This document shows, in pieces, positions 1 to 9,086 of a DNA stretch of 64,000 bases. Numbering within the stretch: position 1 is the stretch's first letter; the number at the start of each line of letters is the position of its first letter. The DNA lies in contig JAEKNU010000006.1 of the NCBI GenBank assembly GCA_016838895.1, positions 50,808-114,807 on the forward strand, read 5' to 3'. The DNA comes from Chloroflexota bacterium. Its GTDB lineage: Bacteria > Chloroflexota > Anaerolineae > Anaerolineales > Anaerolineaceae. The position numbers and the translations under genes were made by a program. Under the pieces are notes generated by a model that was not told the DNA's origin, made no database searches, and saw nothing but the letters and a program-made list of their open reading frames with translations.

Positions 1-354
1 ATCCCCTCTTTTCAGTGTAGAAAAATCTGCCAGGGCCTTGTTGAAATCCGCCATTGATGGAGCAGCGGCGTATGTTTGCAGTGCGGCATTCAGTATTGGA
101 TTATGGCTGCTTACAAAAACGGTATAGCCTTGCGCGGCAGTCTGAAGGGCGAATAGTGGATGTGAGCCAAATGCGTCAAAAAGCATATCCCCGGATTGGC
201 ATGTTGTTTTCAGCCACTGATTCACGCCATTTGCATGATATGGTGGAAGGAAACGTTCGAGAACCAGGTTGTGAACTTCTTCTTCATATGGATATGGAAA
301 ATGGTTGAACATATTGCACCACGTGATATTTTCAAACCTAACATCATCCGGCAA
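1..354 (-). CDS. DNA methylase-like protein, N-terminal part, truncated by the left window edge
   Basis: Open minus-strand frame not in the ORF track: (TTG start?) LPDDVRFENITWCNMFNHFPYPYEEEVHNLVLERFLPPYHANGVNQWLKTTCQSGDMLFDAFGSHPLFALQTAAQGYTVFVSSHNPILNAALQTYAAAPSMADFNKALADFSTLKRG. The GDxLFDAFGSxPxxALQAAxxGYxVxVxxxNPIL stretch resembles an N6-adenine methylase motif I region; in-frame stop just upstream. Confidence 0.6.
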   Translation of the reverse strand, partial: MPDDVRFENITWCNMFNHFPYPYEEEVHNLVLERFLPPYHANGVNQWLKTTCQSGDMLFDAFGSHPLFALQTAAQGYTVFVSSHNPILNAALQTYAAAPSMADFNKALADFSTLKRGD

Positions 355-566
355 ATTCTTTCCAAAAAAGCAGAATGGGTGATTTTGCAGGAATCTTATT
401 TAATATTTACCTGGTAATTACATAACTTTTTTTTTATTTTACATATAATTAAACATATCTTACAGTATTTCTCAATAATTTATTATTCGTTTAATTTGCA
501 ATGGGCAGGTGAACGGTTTGCTTCATAAAATTGGAGGCATTGGAACACCAGGGAGTAAGGAGGCAT

Positions 567-1721
567 ATGCACGAACTATTTGAATGTCATACGGAAGAAC
601 ATTTTTTTAATGAGTTCAAAAACAATATTGAAGGAATAATAGCGGTAGAGAAATTACAAATATGGGTAAAGAACATTCCATTTTCAACGTATCGATCCAT
701 TAATGAACCTGCAAAGACAGCCGTTCGAATAAACAAAGATACAATGCAACCATTGCTTAAAAAAACGTTGTTGTGGAAAAATGGCGCTGTTGGATCAACA
801 TTGGATGTGTTTTGTTCAGACGCGAACTGTTTAATTGCTGCAATATTTGTCAATCCGGAATATTTGTTAGGCTGGTTTGTTATCAAATACAAGGATATAA
901 ACCAAGCCCAGGCCAAACAAACAGAATTATTGGATGTTATCAAACTAGCCGGATATGCATATGAGAGAATGGTTTTATTTTCCATGGTGAATTTATTAAC
1001 CAACCCATCAAAAGAAAAGTCACCCGCAACAAATGAGGATTTATTGACTGTGATTTCGAGTTATGTGTCGCAGCTTTCTCATCAATTGAAGAATCCAATG
1101 ACAGCCATACGTGGCTATTCAGATTTGCTGACCAACGGGTTTTTGGGGGATATCAATCCCCAGCAATCCCAGAGCCTAGAAACAGTGATTTACAATTTGG
1201 ACCGCGTAAATGAAGGCATACTGGTACCAAACTCGATCTTTAAAATGTATGCCAATCGCTTAAACAAGCATATGCAGGAAGAAAATATCGAAGAATTGAT
1301 ATCTCATATATGTTCGGTATTTACGCGTACCAATCAGCGTTCACAAGTCCGTATGAAATGCATCGTTGAACCTGATTTAGTATTCCTAACTGATCGTTTG
1401 TTTTTTGAGGAGTCTTTCAGAGGCATTATCAAGACGCTGATGCATTTCATGGAAGTCAATCAGGAGTGTGCAGTAAAAGTAGACATTGTGGATAATGCTT
1501 TGCATTTAGTTATTATTTGCCGCGTTGATTTCCTACATCAAATATCGTGTATTGATCATTTTGAGACATTTATTTCGAATTTGTTAGAGAAGGGTAATTT
1601 TACTGAAATGTATTCCCTATGGAAAAAATCGACTTTATTATGGGCGTTTATTGGGGGCAGCATTGCTGATGCTGAGTTGAAGGATCATAATTTAAAACTG
1701 ACTTTGCAATTATGTGCTTAA
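567..1721 (+). CDS. Histidine-kinase-like protein with HisKA H-box and degenerate C-terminal ATPase region
   Basis: SQLSHQLKNPMTAIRGYSDLL H-box; RBS AAGGAGG directly before ATG at 567; no clear N/G boxes downstream. Confidence 0.65.
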   Translation: MHELFECHTEEHFFNEFKNNIEGIIAVEKLQIWVKNIPFSTYRSINEPAKTAVRINKDTMQPLLKKTLLWKNGAVGSTLDVFCSDANCLIAAIFVNPEYLLGWFVIKYKDINQAQAKQTELLDVIKLAGYAYERMVLFSMVNLLTNPSKEKSPATNEDLLTVISSYVSQLSHQLKNPMTAIRGYSDLLTNGFLGDINPQQSQSLETVIYNLDRVNEGILVPNSIFKMYANRLNKHMQEENIEELISHICSVFTRTNQRSQVRMKCIVEPDLVFLTDRLFFEESFRGIIKTLMHFMEVNQECAVKVDIVDNALHLVIICRVDFLHQISCIDHFETFISNLLEKGNFTEMYSLWKKSTLLWAFIGGSIADAELKDHNLKLTLQLCA

Positions 1722-1727
1722 AACAAA

Positions 1728-1750
1728 ACATGCCGGTCAACCCGGCATGT
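1728..1750. terminator. Bidirectional hairpin between convergent genes
   Basis: ACATGCCGG-TCAAC-CCGGCATGT, 9-bp perfect stem. Confidence 0.7.
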
Positions 1751-1770
1751 TCTTTAATCCATATCATAAA

Positions 1771-3153
1771 TTAAGCAGCAATTTTATCGAGATCAATTTG
1801 TGGAAGTCGATCCGGAATACTTTGAATATACTCATCCGTGCAGGCGAAATCTTCCAGATCTTCCTGCATGTATGCCTGATAGGCAGCCAAATCAAAATGC
1901 CCATGACCGGATAAATTGAAAAGGATCACACGTTTTTCACCCTTCTCTTTGGCATCCAGTGCTTCATCAACCGCTGCGCAGATGGCATGGTTCGATTCCG
2001 GAGCAGGCAGGATACCTTCGGATTTAGCAAATAACTGACCGGCCTGAAAAGCACGAATCTGCGGTAAAGCCACAGCATCAATGTATCCGGCATCATAGAG
2101 AGAGCTAACCGTGGGTGCCATTCCATGATAGCGTAAGCCACCGGCATGAATTGGAGCAGGTATGAAGGAATGTCCCAGGGTATGCATCTTGACAATAGGG
2201 GCCATTTTGCCGGTATCCCCATAATCAAACGAATACAGGCCACGGGTAAGTGTTGGCGCTGCTGTAGGTTCAACAGCTACTAGACGGGTTTTCATACCAT
2301 TGCGCAGATTTTCCCGTAGGAATGGGAAAGCAATACCAGAAAAGTTGGAGCCGCCGCCGACGCAGCCGATAACGACATCCGGATACTCATCGGCCATATC
2401 CATTTGTTTCAGACATTCTTCACCGATGACCGATTGATGAATGAGTACATGATGCAATACTGATCCCAGGCTGTATTTGATTTTGCCATTGGATTTCGCG
2501 GCAACCTCCACTGCTTCCGAGATGGCGAGCCCCAATGAACCTGGGCAATCGGGGTCTTCTGCCAGCATGGCTCGTCCTGTATCTGTACGATCGGTGGGGC
2601 TGGCGAAACAATTGGCACCAAAGGTCTCCATGAGGATACGGCGATAGGGTTTTTGCTGGTAGGAACACTTAACCATATAAACATCCAGTGCCATGTCATA
2701 AAAACTGCAGGCGATGGATAAGGCAGAACCCCACTGACCGGCACCGGTTTCGGTGGTCAGGGATTCGATGCCTGAGATTTTATTGTAGTAGGCCTGGGCG
2801 ATGGCAGTATTGATTTTGTGGCTGCCGGAAGGACTGGTGCCCTCGTACTTGTAATAAATATGCGCAGGAGTACCCAGGGCTTTCTCTAAGCGGTATGCAC
2901 GGATCAAAGGTGTGGGCCGATAGAGTTTATAGACATCCTGCACTTCCTCAGGAATATCGATGAAACGATCCGAGCTGATTTCCTGTTCGATCAATGCCAT
3001 AGGGAATAGTACGCTAAGAAACTCCGGTGTAACGGGTTCCTTGGTTACCGGATGCAGTACCGGAGCAGGGGGAATGGGGCTATCGCCATTGATGTTGTAC
3101 CATTGTTTTGGAATATCATTTTCCGTGAGTGTGAATCGAGTTTTCTGGTTCAT
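1771..3153 (-). CDS. trpB2: TrpB-like pyridoxal-phosphate enzyme (TrpB2-type tryptophan synthase beta chain)
   Basis: YEGTSPSGSHKINTA PLP-lysine motif, ETGAGQWGSALS, GCVGGGSNFSG; ~460 aa TrpB2 length. Confidence 0.9.
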   Translation of the reverse strand: MNQKTRFTLTENDIPKQWYNINGDSPIPPAPVLHPVTKEPVTPEFLSVLFPMALIEQEISSDRFIDIPEEVQDVYKLYRPTPLIRAYRLEKALGTPAHIYYKYEGTSPSGSHKINTAIAQAYYNKISGIESLTTETGAGQWGSALSIACSFYDMALDVYMVKCSYQQKPYRRILMETFGANCFASPTDRTDTGRAMLAEDPDCPGSLGLAISEAVEVAAKSNGKIKYSLGSVLHHVLIHQSVIGEECLKQMDMADEYPDVVIGCVGGGSNFSGIAFPFLRENLRNGMKTRLVAVEPTAAPTLTRGLYSFDYGDTGKMAPIVKMHTLGHSFIPAPIHAGGLRYHGMAPTVSSLYDAGYIDAVALPQIRAFQAGQLFAKSEGILPAPESNHAICAAVDEALDAKEKGEKRVILFNLSGHGHFDLAAYQAYMQEDLEDFACTDEYIQSIPDRLPQIDLDKIAA

Positions 3154-3204
3154 TTCCTTATCTCCTTCTATTTGTCTGAGCTTTGCTCAAGTTTTTGCCT
3201 ATGT

Positions 3205-3546
3205 AAACAAAAAAACATTCATCCCAATCAGGGACGAACGTTTAATCCGCGGTACCACCCAACTTAGACTACCTTGCAGCGCCTATTAACAAAAAAATCC
3301 CGGATGAAACACCCGGGAAAATAGGTTAAGCCAGTCTCACTTTTTTTAGATACGCCGTTGAAATAACGGATATATCCTAAGCCCTGATAACGGTGGCTGT
3401 TCCGGCGAAGGCTACTGTTATTTCACCTTGCAACTCCGAGGTCCATTCGGATTTCTTGTACGGGCAGGTTCTCACCAATCTCTGCTCTCTGTGCCGCCTT
3501 GAGAAAACGTACTAGTCCTCTTCAAAGTTTTTTGAATATTTAACTG
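3205..3546 (-). promoter_or_regulatory. T-box leader, tRNA-Trp specific (specifier UGG), upstream of trpB2
   Basis: Minus strand: GGGTGGTACCGCGG (T-box core, 3247-3260), AGAGAGCAGAG and GGTGAGAACC stem I motifs, GAA-TGG-ACCTCGGAG specifier region (TGG at 3445-3443), terminator CGTTCGTCCC-TGATT-GGGATGAATG-T7 (3240-3216). Confidence 0.93.
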
Positions 3547-3552
3547 TTTTTG

Positions 3553-3580
3553 ATTATAAGGAATAATGAGCGTTTGTCAA
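3553..3580 (-). promoter_or_regulatory. Sigma70-type promoter of the T-box/trpB2 transcript
   Basis: TTGACA (3580-3575), 16-nt spacer, TATAAT (3558-3553). Confidence 0.85.
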
Positions 3581-3592
3581 TACCCAAATTGT

Positions 3593-4450
3593 CTAAACAT
3601 GTTGTTTATTGTTTTTAGCATAAAATTGAATCCAATGATCCAGTGTTTTCTTGACCATCCATTGGCTCTCATCACTGATCTCAACAGTATCTGGTATTTT
3701 TATATCCTCAGATGAACCGTTTTTGGCTATCACATCCTTGGTATTTTTTTTCAATTGCTCAAATAATTTCAGTGTTTGCTCAACCACTTCCAATCCCATC
3801 ACCGGACCATGACCGGGCACCAATTTATCAATAGGCATGTCCAACCATGTGCGTAGAACAGCCATCCATTTTTCGGGATCACAGGTGTCGTCTCCGGCGT
3901 AAGGGAACATATTGGCGAAAATCAGATCACCGCTGAAGAGCACTTTCTCATCCGGAAAATATGCCCAGGCGGAGTCATCCGCATGTCCGGCGCTGTGATG
4001 AAATTCAATATTCTGTTGTGCATTGAGAATTTCCATATGTTGATGAAATAAGATGGGTGGAATAATGAACTCCACTTCATCGATCCAATCTGCGGGTGCA
4101 AGACCTGACCCTTTCATTTCTTCCATTTGTTCCGGGGTCCATTGGTTTTGCATTCGACGGGAAAGGCTTTCCTGCAATTGGGCAGAACTAAACATGGTTA
4201 TGTCTTTGAAGGCAGTCAGTCCCATGACATGATCTCCATGAGAATGTGTAACAAAAAGATATTTAACGGGTAATTGGAATTGATCTTCCAATTTTTCGCG
4301 GAACAGGCGAGCCGTACGAGGCCACATCGTGCAATCCATGGCGACGATAAAATCCTTGAGAATCACGGCTCCGGCATTGGACCGACCGGCTTCATGACTA
4401 CCTATGACGGTGTTATTGCTAACCTGCGTTAATTCAAAATTGTTCTCCAT
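3593..4450 (-). CDS. MBL-fold metallohydrolase
   Basis: VTHSHGDHVMG, HHSAGHADDSAW, FSGDLIFA, VPGHGPVMG motifs. Confidence 0.88.
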   Translation of the reverse strand: MENNFELTQVSNNTVIGSHEAGRSNAGAVILKDFIVAMDCTMWPRTARLFREKLEDQFQLPVKYLFVTHSHGDHVMGLTAFKDITMFSSAQLQESLSRRMQNQWTPEQMEEMKGSGLAPADWIDEVEFIIPPILFHQHMEILNAQQNIEFHHSAGHADDSAWAYFPDEKVLFSGDLIFANMFPYAGDDTCDPEKWMAVLRTWLDMPIDKLVPGHGPVMGLEVVEQTLKLFEQLKKNTKDVIAKNGSSEDIKIPDTVEISDESQWMVKKTLDHWIQFYAKNNKQHV

Positions 4451-4523
4451 TTTTCCTCCTTTTCCATCCTATTGCTGATTTTAGGGGATGCTCAAGTGAG
4501 AATAAAATCCTCATACTGTTCCC

Positions 4524-5993
4524 CTAGATTTTCTTGAAATCAATATAGCCGCGATCTACATCCACGGATTCCAACTGCACCCGAACACGATGACCCACAT
4601 CCACGTGTTCATAACCGGATACCAATTTGCCTTCTATAGGAATGTCCAGTAATCGCACCCAAGTTCCTTTTGATGCTGCACCGGTCACAATGGCGTTGAA
4701 TTCTTCTCCGATTTTTGAGGCAAACAATAATGCGGCTGCCGATTTGCTGACTTGCCGTTCAACTTTATTGACGGCATTTTCCTGCAAAGTACATTGTCGA
4801 GCGAGGGCTTCCAGTTCTACCATTCTATAAGGATTAGGTTGTTGGTCCAGAACGGCTTTTACCAAACGATGCGTAATCAAATCCGTAAAACGCCGGTTGG
4901 GTGCAGTGGAGTGGGTATAATCCTTAACCGCCAGGCCAAAATGTCCTGGTGCTTCATCCCCGGGATGTTCGGCCATATATTCTCCTGCACCCAGAAGTTT
5001 AATCACCGAGAGGGATACGTCCGGGAACCGCAGGGGATCCTTCTTACGCTGTAAGGTCAAGAATTTTTCCAGTGCTTTGGAATCAGGTGTTTCGGGCAAT
5101 GAATATTCGTATTCGGCTGCCAATTCAACAATACGTTCCCAACGCTTGGGTGAACGCACCACACGACGAATGGATGGAAACTGATTACGGCTAAGGAAAC
5201 GTGCCACCACGCCATTGGCTGTGATCATAAAATCCTCCACAATGGCCTTGGCACGGTTCTTTTTATCCACTTCCAGCCCCTGTAATTGATCACCAACAAA
5301 CAGGGGATGTGATTCAATCGTCTCCAGGCTGAGAGCCCCTTGCTGATGCCGGAATTGATGCATGCGTTGTGCAACGGTATCTTGCAGGCGAATGTTATCC
5401 GCCATGCCTTTCACCGCTAAAATAGCTTGCGGCGTGTCAATTTTCTCGTCCAGCCAGGCAGCTACACTGTTATAGGCCAGTTTGGCATGGCTAAAAACGA
5501 CAGCACGATAAACATCTTCATCAACGAGTACACCATTAGCATTGATGTGCATCTCGATCACTAGCGCAATACGTTCCGATTGAACATTCAGGGAGGTGTA
5601 TCCAGTGGATAATTGCTCGGGCAGCATGGGGAAAATTACGGCTGACGTATATACTGAGGTGGTATTGTGGCTGGCGTGTTGGTCAATAGCGCTTTCCTTC
5701 TTGACCAGGGCATCCACATCGGCGATGGCTACATAGAGGATGGTGCTGCCATCCGGGAGAATCTCAGCGGCGGTTAGCTGATCAATATCCAGTGAATCAT
5801 CGTTATCGATAGAAGACCATAATAAATGCTTCAAATTTCGCAGTTTTTGACCATCCTGTTCAGCCGGGCCAGAAATGCGGGATAATTCTTTCTCTACTGC
5901 TGCAGAAAAGTCGGGCTGCAAACCGCGATCAATCATCGCCTGATGAGCGATACGGGTTAATATGGCGCGGTGTTTATTTTCATTATGGTCCAT
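4524..5993 (-). CDS. RNB-domain ribonuclease (RNase II/R family)
   Basis: IDNDDSLDIDQLTAAE ... VAIADVDALV, YTHSTAPNRRFTDLITHRLV motifs. Confidence 0.88.
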   Translation of the reverse strand: MDHNENKHRAILTRIAHQAMIDRGLQPDFSAAVEKELSRISGPAEQDGQKLRNLKHLLWSSIDNDDSLDIDQLTAAEILPDGSTILYVAIADVDALVKKESAIDQHASHNTTSVYTSAVIFPMLPEQLSTGYTSLNVQSERIALVIEMHINANGVLVDEDVYRAVVFSHAKLAYNSVAAWLDEKIDTPQAILAVKGMADNIRLQDTVAQRMHQFRHQQGALSLETIESHPLFVGDQLQGLEVDKKNRAKAIVEDFMITANGVVARFLSRNQFPSIRRVVRSPKRWERIVELAAEYEYSLPETPDSKALEKFLTLQRKKDPLRFPDVSLSVIKLLGAGEYMAEHPGDEAPGHFGLAVKDYTHSTAPNRRFTDLITHRLVKAVLDQQPNPYRMVELEALARQCTLQENAVNKVERQVSKSAAALLFASKIGEEFNAIVTGAASKGTWVRLLDIPIEGKLVSGYEHVDVGHRVRVQLESVDVDRGYIDFKKI

Positions 5994-6160
5994 AGGTACA
6001 CCTTTTTATTTTCGACCAGTATCATATTTGGAATCATTATACCGAAGAAAGGAAATGGATTGTGACATAATTTCGGTTAACAACGCGGATGAATCAGTGC
6101 AATGATAAAAAAACAGCAGGAAAGCAATACTTCCTGCTATTTCCCCAGATGAGTGTTTCA

Positions 6161-7735
6161 TTATCCATTCAAATATTTGTAAATCGGGGACATTTGTTTA
6201 TATATTTTCTTGAATATCCTGAATTTGTCAGCATAAATTTTGCAATTTTCTTGCTTGGGATGATATACCTGATTTATTTTTACTAACCCGGATACATCCT
6301 GTAAGTCAATTTCTCCCATTCCCGCTGCTGCAATCCAGGCAGCACCGCGAGCATTGGCCTGAATGGGGTCACTGATCTGAACGACCTGCAAATTAAGCAC
6401 ATCCGCAAAGATCTGGCACCAAACCGGGGATTGCGCCCCGCCGCCTACAATATGAATCTTACGGGGTTTTTCCTTGAGGAAATTGTTGACCGGTTTCATC
6501 AGCCAGTTGGTATTAAAGGCAACCCCTTCCAGAAAGGCACGGATAATATCCTCGCGATTATTTTTCAAGGAGATGTTATACAAACCTGCGCGGACAGCCC
6601 GATCATCCACCGGAGCACGTTCTCCCCAAATCCAGGGGGTGTATATGACGCCATTGGATCCAGGTGGCACGCGTTCCGCAATCTGATCGAGCACCTTGAA
6701 AATATCGGGCACATCCGCTTCCTGAAGTAATTCATCTTGATGATACAAAATGTTGTCCCGCAAGTAAGTTAGATTTCCACCTGCCGTGGCCTGTAAGGCA
6801 GTCAGCAAGTATTTACCTGGCATGGCACAAGGAATGGACGCCATACTGGAAGCGATGTCGGTTTTTTTGTAAGGTACATGGGCTGCCACCCAAGATGAGG
6901 TTCCAATATACAAGTGGGGCAGATAGTCTTTCACGGCACCGGCACCGATGGCGGCGGCGGTATTGTCAATGGCCCCAGCAACGATCTTGATGGATTGCGG
7001 CAGGTCTAATACTTCAGCTACTTCTTTTTGCAGGTTGCCAATAACAGCCTGGCAGGAGACAATTTCTGGTAATTTGTCCGCATCAATACCCAAAGTGTTG
7101 ATCAAACCCTGATGATAATTTATATCATCAGGGTTTCGGTTATCAGTCACCCATGACGTGACGATGGAATCAAAAGAGGCCACAAATTCACCAGTCAATT
7201 TCAGATTGAGATAATCGAGCACGTTGAGGAATTTGTATGTTTGCGCATAGATATCGGGATGTTGATCACGAATGTAGAGCATGTGTCCGGCTGGATCTTT
7301 GCCGGTCATGGAGGGCATGCCGCCAGTCAGCTGAATATAACGCAATACTTTCAGGAAGTTTGCGCCGTCAATGTTAATCAGTCCCCCCAGTTGTTTTTTC
7401 AGGTTCTCTGCTCCACGCATGTCCATCCACAGAATACAATTGCTTAGCGGATTCCCTTGCCGGTCAACCGGAATGGTGCCTTCGCCTTGTGTGGAGCAGC
7501 AAATGGCTATGATTTTGTTTTTGGCCTGTGGATTTTTCCTGAGTAAGATTTTTGTCGTTGTTATAAAGGCCTGCCACCATTCATTGGGGTCCTGTTCGGA
7601 TCCACCGTCTGCGGTGACAATCAGTTTAACCGGATAGGCTTCCCAGCCTACTACCGTGCCATCCGTACGGATAAGCGCAGTTTTCATGCCGGAAGTCCCT
7701 AAATCGATAGCTAAATAAAGAGCGTCCATTGCCAT
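6161..7735 (-). CDS. FGGY-family carbohydrate kinase (xylulokinase-like)
   Basis: AIDLGTSGMKTALI, AGAIDNTAAAIGAGAV, IHIVGGGAQSPVWCQIFADVL motifs. Confidence 0.9.
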   Translation of the reverse strand: MAMDALYLAIDLGTSGMKTALIRTDGTVVGWEAYPVKLIVTADGGSEQDPNEWWQAFITTTKILLRKNPQAKNKIIAICCSTQGEGTIPVDRQGNPLSNCILWMDMRGAENLKKQLGGLINIDGANFLKVLRYIQLTGGMPSMTGKDPAGHMLYIRDQHPDIYAQTYKFLNVLDYLNLKLTGEFVASFDSIVTSWVTDNRNPDDINYHQGLINTLGIDADKLPEIVSCQAVIGNLQKEVAEVLDLPQSIKIVAGAIDNTAAAIGAGAVKDYLPHLYIGTSSWVAAHVPYKKTDIASSMASIPCAMPGKYLLTALQATAGGNLTYLRDNILYHQDELLQEADVPDIFKVLDQIAERVPPGSNGVIYTPWIWGERAPVDDRAVRAGLYNISLKNNREDIIRAFLEGVAFNTNWLMKPVNNFLKEKPRKIHIVGGGAQSPVWCQIFADVLNLQVVQISDPIQANARGAAWIAAAGMGEIDLQDVSGLVKINQVYHPKQENCKIYADKFRIFKKIYKQMSPIYKYLNG

Positions 7736-7736
7736 T

Positions 7737-8939
7737 TTATACCGTTTGAGATTCTTTCATTTGAGTGATTGCCAGGGCACTGATGATGAGCAATCCCACA
7801 GCCAACAGCAATGCTGGTGTAAATGAGCCATCAGAGGTTTTGACCACTTCCATGATATACACAAATACGACAGATGCCTGTCCAAATAATTGAATTAGCC
7901 CATTGGACGTGCCTTCGGGAGTGGGATGGGTTACTTCTGCTGCGTATTGCATACCAACCGGATTGGCGCTGATCAGGAAAAATCCGAACCAGAATGCTGA
8001 GAGGAATAATAACCAGGCTTGTGTGGCAAAGGCGATACCCAGTAATCCTGGAATGGAAAGGACAAATCCCAAAAGGATATATGGTTTACGCTTATGCTGT
8101 TTATCGGAGAAATGGGGGATGATTACGGCACCTAATACGCCGCCGATTAACATCAAAGCACCCAGCGTACCTGCATCCGTAGGCGTAAATCCGCGTGGAC
8201 GAATAATATTCTCCACCCAGGTGTTGATACCATTGAATAATCCTAGACCAATGAACGAGATAAATAAATACAGCCAGAATGATTTCACTTTTAAAGCACT
8301 TTTTAAACCATCCAGCATTAAAGCGCGTACATCCTCTCCGGGAGGACAGGGAGGTGTAGCCGGTTTTTCTTTTGCCAGTATTATAAATAGCAAAGAAGAA
8401 AACGCAGCAATACCACCAAAGATAATCTGAATCGTAGGAATACTCATGCTTTCATGCAGCAAGGGTGTAAGGACCATACCCAATGCAGTTCCAACCAGAC
8501 TTGCCAGTGTTATTAACCCTACGGCTGTGGCTCTTTCTTCAATTGAAAACCAATTCGCAGGTACTTTAGTCCATGTATTTAATAAAAAGGGCTGGGCAGC
8601 GGCAATGCCAATGGTGCTCCATAATACGAGATTGTAATTACTTCCGGCAAACCCACGTAATAAACCAAAGACGCCCATCAAAATAACACCCAAATTCACT
8701 GCCGGACGGAATCCGAATGTGTCAATCATCCAGGAAACCGGGATGGATAACGGTATGAAAGCAATCATAAACGTCATGGATAATAAACCGATTTGCTGAT
8801 CCTGTACGCCATAAAACAAGGCTGCAGGGCCGGTGATGGGGGCATAGGTGATCCACAGGATTTGAATTGTAAGATTAACAAACATAAAAGCGGCTAATAC
8901 AACCCAACGGTAACCATATAAGCGGTATTGTTTTTCCAT
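7737..8939 (-). CDS. MFS transporter
   Basis: ~400 aa, about 12 hydrophobic segments, 1 nt upstream of the kinase gene. Confidence 0.82.
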   Translation of the reverse strand: MEKQYRLYGYRWVVLAAFMFVNLTIQILWITYAPITGPAALFYGVQDQQIGLLSMTFMIAFIPLSIPVSWMIDTFGFRPAVNLGVILMGVFGLLRGFAGSNYNLVLWSTIGIAAAQPFLLNTWTKVPANWFSIEERATAVGLITLASLVGTALGMVLTPLLHESMSIPTIQIIFGGIAAFSSLLFIILAKEKPATPPCPPGEDVRALMLDGLKSALKVKSFWLYLFISFIGLGLFNGINTWVENIIRPRGFTPTDAGTLGALMLIGGVLGAVIIPHFSDKQHKRKPYILLGFVLSIPGLLGIAFATQAWLLFLSAFWFGFFLISANPVGMQYAAEVTHPTPEGTSNGLIQLFGQASVVFVYIMEVVKTSDGSFTPALLLAVGLLIISALAITQMKESQTV

Positions 8940-9050
8940 TAGTGCTCCTTCAGATGGAGTGAGTTTTGATGAAAATGATTCAATGAATATAACCCATAGT
9001 TTGGGTAATAAGTGTGCTTCATTCTACATGAAACGTATGATTAATAAAAT

Positions 9051-9085
9051 CAAACAGGCAGGAAGAAATCCTTCCTGCCTGTTTG
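9051..9085 (-). terminator. Strong intrinsic terminator after the aminotransferase gene
   Basis: CAAACAGGCAGGAAG-GATTT-CTTCCTGCCTGTTTG, 15-bp perfect stem, followed by ATTTTATT on the minus strand. Confidence 0.75.
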
Positions 9086-9086
9086 A

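Noticed and set aside
54-417. Plus-strand ORFs 54-308 and 196-417
   Set aside because: Antisense to the methylase-like frame on the minus strand; no domain-like sequence.
587-1003. Minus-strand 138-aa ORF
   Set aside because: Fully antisense to the histidine-kinase-like gene, which has the RBS and recognisable H-box.
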